DNA of 64,000 nt from the NCBI RefSeq assembly GCF_011039175.1, contig NZ_JAAKEN010000012.1:34853-98852 (forward strand). The letters run 5' to 3'. Of the stretch, positions 45,880 through 56,164 are shown piece by piece. A program made the position numbers and the translations under genes. This stretch comes from Slackia sp. ZJ119. Lineage in GTDB: Bacteria > Actinomycetota > Coriobacteriia > Coriobacteriales > Eggerthellaceae. Each line of letters opens with the position of its first letter. Positions within the stretch are counted from its first letter, which is position 1. A model generated the notes under the pieces. The model was not told where the DNA came from, searched no databases, and was given only the letters and a program-made list of their open reading frames with translations.

Positions 45880-48800
45880 ATGTCCAAAGTAAATCCTCTA
45901 ACCTCCAAAACCTACGGGGGGGGGCAAGGTTCTTAGCCTGATCCTTGCAGGCACCCTCGCCTTCGGCATGACCCCGGCCGTCGCCCTGTCCCAGGCGGCG
46001 CTGGAACCCTCCGTGGCTTATGCGGCTGGTGAAGTCGTATCTGACAATACGAAGGATCAAGCTGCTGTCCTTACTTACACTACCAGAGATATTCCTGCTA
46101 GTGTCACTGCGCCCGCAGATAAGCCTGCTAATGGTTGGAGCGACGTGTCCCTAACGCCTCCGCCGGGTACGACGTCTTTCGTGTACAACGGCTCTGATCA
46201 GGCTCCAGCGAAGGGCACTGCTGTCGCATATGCGAAGTATACTTATTACACTGGCAGTACCGGTAGCGAGATTCAGCATGAAAAGTGGTTCAAGGTGACC
46301 GGCAACGACGACATTGCTGTCACCTATACGAAAGATGGGTCTCCTGCAACCCCTAATGCCGCAGGCAACTATACGGCGGCTTATAAAGTTAGTGAAACGA
46401 ATAAGGGTTCAGATCCCGGTAGAAAGAACTCGTGGTATGCGGCCGTCGATGCAATCAATGGTGCTTTTACCGCTGCCGCAGCTAATCCCATTAACACCCA
46501 GCCCTTCTCCATCACCAAAGCTCCGGCTACCGCCACTGCTCCTACGAGCGCGGTGGTGAACGTGGACTCTTGGAAGTCCGTTTGCGACAAAGTCAAGGTC
46601 ATGGCTGGTCAAACCAATCTGATTGGCAACTATGACGTAAAGGTGTTCAAGAAGGGTGGTGCCGAGGAGACCGGCGCGGCCGCAGATTCGAACAAGATCT
46701 CTACGGCTGGCGCCTACACTATCAAGGTTACGTCCAAGACTACCCCTGCGGCTGCTGCGGCTGCTGCTGCGAACTACGCTATTGAGGGCGCTGTGAGCGG
46801 CACCTGGTCGCAGGACATCACGGTGGGTGTTTCCACTGAAGGCTTGTACACCGCCTCGTGGGAGACTCCTGGCGTTACTGCTAAGCCTGCTTCTGGCAGC
46901 AAGACGTCCGCTACGGCCAAATACGTTGGCGATGGTAGTCCTCTCGGTGTTGACACCGATATCGCTTGCACGTACCAGTCAGGCGTGCCTGGAGAGTCGC
47001 CAGTCGCTTTGGCAGATGGCGATTTCGGTATCACCTGGTACGATGCCGAGGACAAGGCTGTGACTTCCGGCACGCCTGCGGCGGCCTCGCAGCCGATGAA
47101 CCCTGGCGTGTACACTGCGGTTGTCATGCCGAAGAGTGCTCCCGAAGGCATGGATCCCGCCGGTGAACTGACGCTCACCGTGCAGGCCGACCTGGGCACC
47201 CAGGTCAATAGGACCAAGACCGAGGGTGAAGGTGGCTCCCCTAAGCCCATCGACCTGATGGTCAACGGCTACTATCCCGAAGAAGTGCAGATCGCGAACA
47301 CCGGCAACATGACCGAGGACCAGGTTGCCTCCCAGATCATGAAGGGTATGACCTTGGAATACAAGGGTACCCCCGTCAAGAATCCTGGCGATTTGTTCGA
47401 CTATAAGGTGGTCCTGCCGAACAGCACGAATCCAAACGGCGGTACCGTCGTCCTTACGAACAAGACGGGCGCTCCGCAGATCTTCACGGGCGGCCTGACC
47501 ATCAAATACACATTCGGCGCCGCGCTGCCTGCGGTCAAGGACTTCGCCCCGGTGTACTACAGCGTTGATGGCTGGGACGTCAATGATCTTGTTGCCTTCG
47601 ACCTGAAGACGACCGATACGGAGCCGGAGTCGGGCGACTATACGGTGACCGTGTACAAGCAGGACGGCACGGAGTTTGCTATGACGGGCACCGATTTCCC
47701 GACCGACGCGGGCACGTACAGCGTCATGGTCGCTCCGGCGGCTGGTAAGAACTTTGTCGGCGAGCCGCAGAACCTCACGTTCACCATCAACCCCTTGCCG
47801 GTGACTGACAAGAATGGCACGTACACGTGGAACGGCAAGTACCTGAAGAACGGTACGTTCTCCATGGGCTATACCGGCCAGCCGCTCGTTCCCACGGTCG
47901 GTCTTGAGGTGCAGTTCAAGCCGCAAACGGGCTCCCAGGTGCCTTCGGAAGGCCGGAAGGTGACGCTCGACAACATCGTTTCGAAGTACCAGTACGATCA
48001 TGCTACCGATCAGCAGCGTGCGACCTACAACGGTTACGTCGAGTGCGAGAACAACGTGAACGTCGGCACGAACACCGCCGTCGCCAAGGTGACTTTGGTG
48101 GGCAACTATTCCGGTGGCACGACGCAGAACTTCTCCATTACGACCGCCAGCCTCCAGAACGCCCCGGCTTGGGCGACCAACCAGCTGGCTGGCACGTTCC
48201 CGGAGAACCCGACCGTCGCCGACATCGTCGACCCGGTTGTCGAGGTCGACGGCCATGAGCTTACGCTCGGCACCGATTATGAGATCGTGAGCCTGACCAA
48301 GGGCAAGACGGCCAACGGCGTGACGCCCTACACCTTCGCTGTCCGCGGCAAGGGCGCTTACACCGGCGAGACCACCGGCTCCTTCAAGGTGACGACGAAG
48401 AACATTGCCGATGAGCATGTTGCTGTTTTGGACAATCCCAACGAGCTGTTCTTCTACGACACGGACAAGCATGAGCCTGTCGTGAAGGTCGGGGAGAAGC
48501 CTGCAGCGGGCTCTACGACGTTGGTTAACCTTCTTACCCTTAACCGCGACTACAAAGTCAAGTGGAAGAACAACGTCAACGCCGGCACGGCCACTGCGGT
48601 CGTCACCGGTGCGGGCGACTACGCTGGCGAACTGACGGTCGACTTCGAAATCCAGCCGCTGCTGCTCGACGGCGCTTCTGCCGACAAGATCAAGCTCGGT
48701 GGCGCGGATGACCTGGTGTATTCCGGCAAGGCTTACGAGCCCGAGGTGCTTTACAACAAGAGCACGGTTCTTCCGGCCAACGTGGGCTACGGCAGCACGC

Positions 48801-50086
48801 CGATCGCTCTTGACCAGTACGTCGACGACCTGACCTACACCTACGAGAACAACACCAACGCCTCCACCGCCGAGGCTCCGGCCTATGTGGTGATCTCGGG
48901 CAAGACGGGCAACTTCAAGGGTTCGGTGAAGGTTCCGTTCACCATCGCCCAGGCCGACATCGCGAAGGCGACCATCGAGGCCGCGGCCGTGGCCCCGGGC
49001 GCCTCTGTGGCTGACGCCGTCGTCGCGACGTTCGGCGACGCCACGCTTGCGGCCGGCACCGACTACACGGTCGAGGCCAAGGGCAACGTCCCCGGCACGG
49101 TTGCCGCCACCATCGCCGGCACGGGTAACTTCACCGGCGAGGTGGAGAAGGACCTGAGCGTGCTCTACGACGTGGCCAAGGCCAACGTCGCGGTTGCGAA
49201 CTCGGTCTACACCGGCTCGGCCCAGACGCCCAAGGTCGAGGTCAGCTACATGGCGGACGGCAAGAAGGTTGTCGTCGACCCGAGCGCCTACGACGTGAAG
49301 GTCGCGGGCAACGCCACCGACGCCGGCACGTACAAGGTGACGGTCACCGGCAAGGCCGCCGCGGGCTGGACGGGCTCTGTCGAGAAGAGCTTCACCATCT
49401 CCAAGGCCGCCGGCCCCAAGACCGCGAAGGTCACCTACACCGACGCGGGCGCCCCGGTCGTGACGATTCCGGGCCTCACCGAGGGCAAGGACTTCAAGGT
49501 CACGCCCAATCCGGCGCAGAAGAAGCTCGTCATCACCTACACGGGCAACTACACCGGCTCGACCACGGTGAACTACAAGCCCGTGGGCGGCACGGACGCA
49601 CCCGTGACCCCCGGCACGGCCGGCAAGACCGGCTGGGTGGGCTCCGGCAACGACTGGGCCTACTACGAGAACGGCAAGGCCGTCAAGGGCCAGTGGAAGT
49701 GGATCGGCGACGCGTGGTACCACTTCGAGAAGAGCGGCAAGATGACCAACACGAAGTGGTTCCAGGACGCCGACGGCACCTGGTACATGCTCAACCAGTC
49801 CCACAAGGGCCACTACGGCGCCATGCTCACCGGCTGGCAGAAGGTGGGCAAGGACTGGTACTACATGAACAAGTCCGGCGCCATGCAGTCCGGCTGGGCC
49901 AAGGTCAAGGGCGAGTGGTATTTGCTCAACACCTCCCACGACGGCACCTTCGGCAAGATGCTCACCGGCTGGCAGCAGGTCGGCGGCAAGTGGTACTACA
50001 TGGACGCCTCCGGCGCCATGGCCTCCAACGAGTGGGTCGGCCGCTACTGGGTCAACGGCTCCGGCGTGTGGACCGCCACCCGCTAG
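45880..50086 (+). CDS. Giant secreted surface protein with MBG/Big-like repeats and C-terminal cell-wall-binding repeats; frame broken at a G9 tract
   Basis: Read with one G fewer in the tract, about 1,401 residues: MSKVNPLTSKTYGGG, then the signal core KVLSLILAGTLAFGMTPAVA with cleavage probably near AYA. As given, the start codon (with AAAGG at 45868-45872) leads to a stop after 18 codons, and the downstream frame is open only from about 45968 without a ribosome site. The body consists of repeated ~80-residue beta domains (for example YTGSAQTPKVEVSYMADGKK, DAGTYKVTVTG), typical of MBG/bacterial Ig-like adhesins. The last ~150 residues are YG-type wall-binding repeats ending WVGRYWVNGSGVWTATR, like the PI-PLC protein. 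The first ~250 codons are clearly less GC-rich than the rest, suggesting a mosaic gene. Confidence 0.85.
45916..45924 (+). repeat. G9 homopolymer tract inside the signal-peptide codons (candidate phase-variation switch)
   Basis: Nine consecutive G, 12 codons after the start. With nine G the frame from ATG 45880 ends at TAG 45934-45936; with eight (or eleven) it joins the 1,372-codon frame that continues to 50086. Confidence 0.8.
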
Positions 50087-50129
50087 GCCGCGCCTAGGCA
50101 GCAGCTAGGCTGACCGCCTGACGCTTCCC

Positions 50130-50610
50130 TGGGGGCCCGGACTTCCGGGCCCCTCGGGAGAGCCGCCTTCCCGAGGCCAGAGGCCAGGGGCTTCCGCCCC
50201 GGCCCCAGGCCCGGCGGCCGGACTTGGGCCTACCGCTCGCGTTCTGGCTTCCGGGCCCCTCGGGGGAGCCGCCTCCCGAGGCTGGAGGCCAGGGGGCATC
50301 CGTCCCAAGCCTCGGTCCCGGCGGTAGGGGGTCCGGGCCAGTCCCCGCCCTCGTCCTTCGGGACCGGGCCAGGGGCTTTTCGCCCGCCCTTCCGCCGTCG
50401 GCCCCTCGGGGGAGCCGCCTTTTGAGGCCGAGGTCCGGGGCATCCGTCCCGGCCTCGGGCCCTAGCGGCCGGGGACCTGGGCTTTCGCCCTGTCCTCGGC
50501 TCGGCGGCCGGGATCTGGGCTTTTGCTTGCGTTCCGGCTGCCAGGGCTCTTGGGGGGGGGCCGCCTTCTGAGGCCGGGGGCAGGGTTTTATCCTGCGCTC
50601 TCGACCTTAG
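50130..50610. repeat. Degenerate very GC-rich repeats
   Basis: The motif GGGCCCCTCGGGGGAGCCGC occurs near 50147, 50253 and 50400, and a decayed form near 50551, each followed by a GAGGCC(N)GGGGC segment. Spacing is 106-150 bp. Confidence 0.6.
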
Positions 50611-51084
50611 GGCTAAGGATTCGGCTCCGATCCGGACTTCTGGTCTCGACGGCCTGGAGTTCGGGCTTTGGTTCGATTTCTGGCCTCAGGGTGGCCTAGC
50701 GGGGGAGTGGTCTTCGCGCTGGTCTTTTCGCCGCTTGGCGCAGGCTCCAGCCTCGCTCGCCCTTTTTCGATCCTGCCGACGACGCACGGGGGCACGCCCT
50801 CGCCCGAGCGCTTGCCCCCGTGGGCCGTCGGCCCGCGCCCGCCGCCGAGCACGCGCGGCGGACCTCTTCGCGCCTTCGCCCGGGGCAACCTTTCTCATTC
50901 GACCCGCGGCGCGGCGCTGCGCGTCGGGCGACCTTTCACTTCAGCCGGACGCCGACAACCGGCCGGGGGCCTACGGACAACCTTTCTTCAAGCCCGCCCC
51001 CGGCCCCGTCTTCGCCATTTCTCCTGCCAGCCAAAACGCCCCGACCGGACCAGGCTCTAGCTGCAGCAGCCTCCAGTTCGGCCG

Positions 51085-51690
51085 CGCCCTTTTGCTGCGG
51101 CGGTTCCTCTTTCGCCGGCCGCGCCTTTCGGCCGCGGACCTGGAACAAGGCGGCCTTGATCGGTGCTCTCCCGGTCTGTTAAAGCCGGGACGCCTCAGCT
51201 GCGTCGGTTCTTGACCCGGCTGGCAGTGTCCTTTTGCTGTAGCGGTTCCCATTTCGGCCGGCCGCGGACCCTTCCAAGCCCGGTCCTCTTCCATTCGCGG
51301 CGGCAACCGCCCTTTTCGGCCGTGATCAGCGCCGGCTTGCGTCAACCCGAGGTCGGGGCAGGGGCCAAGCCGGCGAGCTCTGCTCGCTTCGGCCTTCGGT
51401 CCGGCCGGCCGCGCCTTTCGGCGGCGGTCCCGGGACGAGGCGGCCTTGATCGACGTCCTCTCGGTCTGTCAAAACCGGGACGCCTCGACTGCGGCGGTTC
51501 TTGACCCGGCTGGCAGTGTCCTTTGGCTGTAGCGGTTCCCATTTCGGCCGGCTGCGCCTTTTGGCCGCGGACCCTTCCAAGCCCGGTCCTCTTCCATTCG
51601 CGGCGGCAACCGCCCCCTCGGCCGCGATCAGCGCCGACTTGCGTCAATCCAAGGTCGGGGCAGAGGCCAAGCCGGCGGCGCGGTCGCATC
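51085..51690. repeat. 290-bp imperfect tandem duplication
   Basis: TTCTTGACCCGGCTGGCAGT occurs at 51209 and 51499, exactly 290 bp apart; similarity extends on both sides from about 51085 to 51690, so a little over two copies are present. Confidence 0.75.
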
Positions 51691-51727
51691 GGTCGCGATG
51701 GCTCTTTGCGGAAAAGGCCGGGATTAT

Positions 51728-52026
51728 GTACGGTTGTGCAGGTTGTGGCAGCACTCGGCGGCAAAGACGACAGTTTCGTACAGTTGTGCAGGCTGTGGCA
51801 GTGTTTGACAGCGAAGCCGGGAATTTTGTGCAGTTGTGCAGGCTGTGGCGACGAAGTTTTGCATATATACGAATAAGTTGTATAAAACTAACTTTCAAGT
51901 TTTAAAAAGGCTAGGTCAGAAGGCAGGGGAGAAGCGGCTGCCACAGTGCGTTCTGCCACAAGCTGCACAACTGTACAAGAATCGGCGTTGTGTTGTCAGA
52001 CGCTGCCACAGCCTGCAGATTTGCAC
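51728..52026. repeat. 50-bp-period repeat array in two opposed arms around an AT-rich core
   Basis: A 23-bp motif beginning GTACAGTTGTGCAGGCTG starts at 51728, 51778 and 51828 (plus orientation) and, inverted, occupies 51954-51976 and 52004-52026. Within each arm the step is exactly 50 bp with 27-bp intervals. The core 51851-51953 includes AT-rich GCATATATACGAATAAG and AACTTTCAAGTTTTAAAAAG. 50 is not a multiple of three, so it is not a coding repeat. Confidence 0.8.
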
Positions 52027-52380
52027 AAGCGGAGGCGTTTTGCCCGGTTCCGCTGCTCGGCGCGATTCGCGTCGGGCAGCACGCTTCGCCTCCGAGGCCG
52101 ACGGCCCACTTTATGCAGCCAAGGCCTGATAATATTCAGTTTTCAAGCTCGCCCGGAAGGACGCGAAAAAACGGATGGTGCATTTTTCGCCCGCCTTCGC
52201 GTTTTTTGCATCATTTCTCTTCGGTTCGCGCCCTCGAGCGGCGCCTTTCGGGGCAAAGGCCGGCGCCTCCGCTTGCACGCGCCAGAAAACCCCAGGTCGC
52301 GAATAGAAGCGTTTCTGCATACCCGGCCAAAGCCGGGCGTTTGGTGCATTTTATGCCGAAGAGGCGCCTGAGAGGTTCAT

Positions 52381-53140
52381 TTGTTTTTTCGGCCATCCTC
52401 GGCACGCCCTCTGCCATCGCTTCCACTTCCACCTCTCTGCATATCTGCCGCCTCGCGCTCCCACCCATTCGCTTATCTGCCTCTCTGTGCCCCCGCTTGC
52501 CCTCTGCTGTCTCGCTTCGCCCTTGCTATCTTGTTTCCTCTTCTGCCCCCACGGCTTCTGCCCCTTCGCGCTCCTGCCCCCACGGCTTCTACCTCCATCG
52601 CCCTGCCGCCTCGCTTCCCACTTCCCCCGCTCGCGTTTCTGCCCCCCATCGCCCTCCTGCCCCTCGGTGCTTCTACCAGTCCTTCACTGCCTCGCCCCTG
52701 CTTCCGCCCTAACAGCTTCCGCCTCCCTTGGTCCTGCTGCTCCTTCCCTCCGCTGTCTCGTTTCGCGTTCTCGCCGCTCGCGTTTCTGCTTCGTTTCTGT
52801 TTCTGCCCTCGCTCGCCCTTGCTGCCTCGTTTGCCCTTCTGCCCCGCTCGCCCTTGCTGCCTCGCCCCTGCTTCCGCCCTAACGGCTTCTGCCTCCCTTG
52901 GTCCTGCTGCCCCCGCCCTCCGCTATCTCGTTTCGCACTCATGCCCTTATCCTCTGCTGCCTCGCTCGCCCTTGCTGCCTCGTTTCTGTTTCTGCCTCGC
53001 TTGCCCTTCCGCTCTCGCGGTTTCTGCCCTCATTCGCTCTGCTACCCCGCTTGCCTTCCACCCCCCCCTCGCCCTTCCACCCCCCACCGCCCACCTCCCC
53101 GCATATCTGCCCACCCCCCCCTGCCAGCTCGCGTATTCGG
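52381..53140. repeat. Polypyrimidine tract with 170-bp tandem repeat
   Basis: About 750 bases are strongly C/T-rich on the plus strand. CTCGCCCCTGCTTCCGCCCT occurs at 52691 and 52861, 170 bp apart, within a longer imperfect duplication. It ends just upstream of the guaB promoter. Confidence 0.7.
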
Positions 53141-53150
53141 CGAATTCCCC

Positions 53151-53179
53151 TTTTGCTGCCGGCGACGCGTGGGTATAAT
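53151..53179 (+). promoter_or_regulatory. guaB promoter
   Basis: Perfect -10 TATAAT (53174-53179); a weak -35 TTTTGC at 53151-53156 with 17-bp spacing. The leader is about 55 nt. Confidence 0.6.
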
Positions 53180-53240
53180 GGACCGAATACAGTGGCGACG
53201 ACGAATCGCCTGGTTGGACCGCGACCAAATGGAGGAGTGC

Positions 53241-54761
53241 ATGGCAACATACTTCGACGAACCTTCCCGTACCTTCAACGAGTACCTGCTGGTGCCGGGC
53301 CATACGCCGGCCAACTGCGTCCCAGCGGCGGTCAGTCTGAAAACGCCGCTCGTGAAGTTCCGCAAGGGCAAAGAAGAGTGCCCGTTGTCGCTCAACATCC
53401 CTATGGTGTCGGCCATCATGGCGGCCGTGTCCGACGACCGCATGGCCGTGGCGCTGGCGACGGAGGGCGGCCTGTCGTTCATCTACGGCAACCAGACCAT
53501 CGAAGACCAGGCGGCCATGGTCGCCCGCGTGAAGGACCACAAGGCCGGCTTCGTCACGTCCGACGCCAACCTCGCGCCCACGTTCACGCTGCAGGACGTC
53601 GTTGAGATGAGGGAAAGGTTCGGCCACTCCACCATGCCCGTCACCGACGACGGCACCGCCCACGGCAAGCTGCTCGGCATCGTGACCGACCGCGACTACC
53701 GCCTGTCGCGCATGAGCCTGGACGAGAAGGTCGCCGACTTCATGACGCCGCGCGAAAAGCTCTTCGTGGCGCCCGCCGACACGTCGCTGAAGACGGCGAA
53801 CGACATCATCTGGGACCACAAGCTCAACTCGCTGCCCATCGTCGACGAGGAAGACCACCTGGTCGCGCTCGTGTTCCGCAAGGACTACGACTCGCACAAG
53901 TCCAACCCCAACGAGCTGCTCGACTCCGACAAGCGCTATCTGGTGGGCGCGGGCATCAACTCGCGCGACTACGCCGAGCGCGTGCCGGCGCTCGTGGAGG
54001 CCGGGGCCGACGTGCTGTGCATCGACAGCTCGGAAGGCTTTTCGGACTGGCAGAAGATCACCATCGACTGGGTGCGCGAGCACTACGGCGACAGCGTGAA
54101 GGTCGGCGCGGGCAACGTGGTCGACCGCGACGGCTTCCGCTTTTTGGCCGAGGCCGGCGCCGACTTCGTGAAGATCGGCATCGGCGGCGGATCCATCTGC
54201 ATCACGCGCGAGACGAAGGGCATCGGGCGCGGCCAGGCCACGGCGACGATCGAAGTGGCGAAGGCCCGCGACGAATACTTCGAAGAAACCGGCATCTACG
54301 TGCCCATTTGCTCCGACGGCGGCATCGTCTACGACCATCACATCTCGCTTGCGCTGGCCATGGGCGCCGATTTCGTCATGCTGGGGCGCTATTTCGCCCG
54401 CTTCGACGAAAGCCCCAGCGCGAAGGTGATGGTCAACGGCACCTACATGAAGGAGTACTGGGGCGAAGGGTCGGCCCGCGCCCGCAATTGGCAGCGCTAC
54501 GACCTGGGCGGCAAGAAGAAGGCGCTCACGTTCGAAGAGGGCGTCGATTCGTACGTGCCCTACGCCGGCAGCCTGAAGGACAACGTGGGAGTCACGCTTT
54601 TGAAGGTGAAGTCGACCATGTGCAACTGCGGTGCGCTCTCTATCCCCGAGTTCCAGGAAAAGGCACGGTTGACCCTGGTCAGCTCCACGTCCATCGTCGA
54701 AGGCGGCGCCCACGACGTGCTGCTGAAGGACAAGACGCCCTACGCGAGCAACACGCAGTAG
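53241..54761 (+). CDS. guaB: IMP dehydrogenase
   Basis: 506 residues. Converts IMP to XMP with NAD+, the rate-limiting step to GMP. The barrel is interrupted by two CBS domains (about 115-230; [38 protein letters not shown]). The catalytic loop cysteine is Cys320 in [13 protein letters not shown], preceded by [20 protein letters not shown]. The C-terminal flap region follows [19 protein letters not shown] 53241 follows GGAGGAG (53231-53237); the upstream open frame is polypyrimidine sequence and is not coding. Confidence 0.97.
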   Translation: MATYFDEPSRTFNEYLLVPGHTPANCVPAAVSLKTPLVKFRKGKEECPLSLNIPMVSAIMAAVSDDRMAVALATEGGLSFIYGNQTIEDQAAMVARVKDHKAGFVTSDANLAPTFTLQDVVEMRERFGHSTMPVTDDGTAHGKLLGIVTDRDYRLSRMSLDEKVADFMTPREKLFVAPADTSLKTANDIIWDHKLNSLPIVDEEDHLVALVFRKDYDSHKSNPNELLDSDKRYLVGAGINSRDYAERVPALVEAGADVLCIDSSEGFSDWQKITIDWVREHYGDSVKVGAGNVVDRDGFRFLAEAGADFVKIGIGGGSICITRETKGIGRGQATATIEVAKARDEYFEETGIYVPICSDGGIVYDHHISLALAMGADFVMLGRYFARFDESPSAKVMVNGTYMKEYWGEGSARARNWQRYDLGGKKKALTFEEGVDSYVPYAGSLKDNVGVTLLKVKSTMCNCGALSIPEFQEKARLTLVSSTSIVEGGAHDVLLKDKTPYASNTQ

Positions 54762-54777
54762 AAGGGGTTCCGCCGGT

Positions 54778-54806
54778 TTGACGAATGCTTGCGGCCGTCG
54801 TATAAT
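54778..54806 (+). promoter_or_regulatory. Promoter of the small antisense RNA
   Basis: TTGACG (54778-54783), exact 17-bp spacer, TATAAT (54801-54806): a near-consensus promoter 17 bases after the guaB stop, with no gene on the plus strand behind it. Confidence 0.7.
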
Positions 54807-54811
54807 ATAAG

Positions 54812-54910
54812 TCGCTGGGTGGTTTGCCGTTGCAGCGGCGGCTGCCTCGTTTTTCAAGTTTGTAGCTTGACGAAGTAGCCGTTTCCGCTTGAGCGGGGGC
54901 GGCTATTTCA
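54812..54910 (+). ncRNA. Candidate small RNA, antisense to the 3' end of the 26-aa peptide mRNA (type I antitoxin candidate)
   Basis: From the promoter above, a ~100-nt RNA would contain a GCAGC/GCTGC hairpin followed by CTCGTTTTT (54832-54853) and end at a 13-bp stem TAGCCGTTTCCGC (54876-54888) / GCGGGGGCGGCTA (54893-54905) then TTTCACTTT. Three of the pairs are U-G wobbles that form only in the plus-strand RNA, indicating that this strand is the one folded. Its 3' end overlaps the stop-codon region of the minus-strand peptide. Confidence 0.6.
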
Positions 54911-54988
54911 CTTTCTGAACTGAATCGCCAGATCCATAGCCGCTATCACAACTAGAACAAACGTTAAAAGTTCTATCCAAGTAACCAT
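54908..54988 (-). CDS. 26-residue hydrophobic peptide (type I toxin candidate)
   Basis: Reads MVTWIELLTFVLVVIAAMDL followed by AIQFRK: one membrane helix with charged residues at the end, the shape of Fst/TxpA/holin-like toxins. A perfect AGGAGG (54995-55000) is placed six bases before the ATG. In the mRNA leader GCCTC can pair with GAGGC of that site (54994-54998 with 55012-55016), which would limit translation. A -10-like TATGAT lies at 55044-55049. Too small for normal gene calling. Family not proven; the layout with a convergent, 3'-overlapping RNA is the main support. Confidence 0.65.
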   Translation of the reverse strand: MVTWIELLTFVLVVIAAMDLAIQFRK

Positions 54989-55159
54989 GGCAGGCCTCCT
55001 GTCAGATCAGAGAGGCAGCCATACCACCCAGCGCTGTTATAGTATCATAACAAATCAATAGTGTAACCAATATGACGGTGCGAATCGGAAAGCGCCCTTG
55101 GGGCGACCGCAGCGCTTCGGGAGGCGCTGCGGCGTTCGCGGAGCACGCTCCGGCCCGGG

Positions 55160-56080
55160 CTACCGCGCCTCGACCGACGGGTTCGCTTCGATCACGGCGT
55201 GCAGTTCGCGGATGTAGCGCTCGAGCAGGGCGGTCGGGCGGCGCTCGTCGTGCATGATGTAGCCCACGCGCATGCGCTCGTCCACGGCCAAAGGAATGCT
55301 CGCGATGCCGGAATGCATTTCGGCCGACAGCACGCCGGTGGAAAGCGTGAAGCCGTTGTGGCTGGTCAGAAGGTTGGTCAGCGTGCCGCGGTCGGAAAAC
55401 CGGATGTTTTTGGTGTGCGGCAGATAGCTCAGCGGCTCTTCGGCGTAATAAAACGAGTTCGACGTGCCCTGCTCGAACGCGTAGCGTGGGTAGGGCTCCA
55501 GGTCCTGCGGCGTCAGCACGTCGCGGCCGGCCAGCGGATGGTTCTCGTTCACGAACACGTGCACGCCGGCCTCGAACAGCGGCGTGAACGACAGCTTCGC
55601 GTCGGCCAGCGCCCGCATGATGACGCGCCGGTTGAAGCTGTCGGTGAACAGCACGCCCACCTCGCTGCGGAACGTGCGCACGTCGTCGATGATCTCGGCG
55701 GTGGTCGATTCGCGCAAGATGAACTCGTAGTCGTCGCCTTCGCACGCCTCGGCCACGTTCACGAACGCCTGCACGGTGAACGCGTAGTGCTGCGTCGACA
55801 CGGCCAGCCGCAGGTGGGCGTCGCGTCCGCCGTGGTAGTGCGCCTCAAGCATGTCGGCCTGTTCGACCACCTGGCGGGCGTAGGCCAAAAGCTCGGTGCC
55901 ATCGTTGGTGAGCGTCACGCCGCGGTTGCTGCGCGAGAAAACGGTGATGCCCAGCTCGCGCTCGAGGTCCTTCACGGCGGCCGACAGGTTCGACTGCGAC
56001 GCGTACAGGTGCGTGGCGGCGGCGTTGATAGAGCCGAACTCGGCGATGGCGATAAGGTAGCGAAGCTGCTGCAGCGTCAT
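55160..56080 (-). CDS. LysR-family transcriptional regulator
   Basis: 306 residues, normal for LysR. N-terminal HTH: LQQLRYLIAIAEFGSINAAA, HLYASQSNLSAAVKDLEREL, GITVFSRSNRGVTLTNDG. The effector-binding domain starts near residue 90 (HLRLAVSTQHYAF). It is divergent to a CoA ligase gene, with a LysR-type operator between them (separate entry). Its effector domain is clearly similar to the stand-alone protein encoded at 57738-58391, so regulator, enzyme and that protein probably share a ligand. Confidence 0.94.
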   Translation of the reverse strand: MTLQQLRYLIAIAEFGSINAAATHLYASQSNLSAAVKDLERELGITVFSRSNRGVTLTNDGTELLAYARQVVEQADMLEAHYHGGRDAHLRLAVSTQHYAFTVQAFVNVAEACEGDDYEFILRESTTAEIIDDVRTFRSEVGVLFTDSFNRRVIMRALADAKLSFTPLFEAGVHVFVNENHPLAGRDVLTPQDLEPYPRYAFEQGTSNSFYYAEEPLSYLPHTKNIRFSDRGTLTNLLTSHNGFTLSTGVLSAEMHSGIASIPLAVDERMRVGYIMHDERRPTALLERYIRELHAVIEANPSVEAR

Positions 56081-56164
56081 GGGCGTCCTTTCTCGGGAGG
56101 TTGGGGAGGGGAAGCGGCCGGCGAAGCTGCCACGGCCACAGCCATCTACGTTACATTCTACTAA

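Larger units (their letters stand above)
50087..53240. other. 3.1-kb gene-free, repeat-rich region between the surface-protein gene and guaB
   Basis: Many overlapping frames exist on both strands, as expected for GC-rich low-complexity sequence, but none has a ribosome site, a recognisable domain or normal composition. It divides into a GC-rich degenerate repeat block (50130-50610), a 290-bp tandem duplication (51085-51690), a 50-bp-period array (51728-52026), a short gene-like but unsupported stretch, and a polypyrimidine tract (52381-53140). Confidence 0.7.

Noticed and set aside
46979..49939. 986-codon minus-strand frame inside the giant surface-protein gene
   Set aside because: Antisense shadow of repeats; no start signal or domain.
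50668..51060. Several 100-130-codon frames in the 3-kb gene-free region
   Set aside because: Mutually overlapping on both strands, Pro/Arg/Ala-rich, without start signals; the 290-bp duplication shifts frame between copies.
51728..52026. Possible CRISPR array (23-bp repeats, 27-bp spacers)
   Set aside because: Only 3 + 2 copies, arms are inverted, repeats are degenerate, the intervals resemble each other, and no cas genes are present.
52381..53178. 265-codon frame rich in Pro/Leu/Ser upstream of guaB
   Set aside because: Translation of polypyrimidine DNA; all three frames look alike, and there is no ribosome site.
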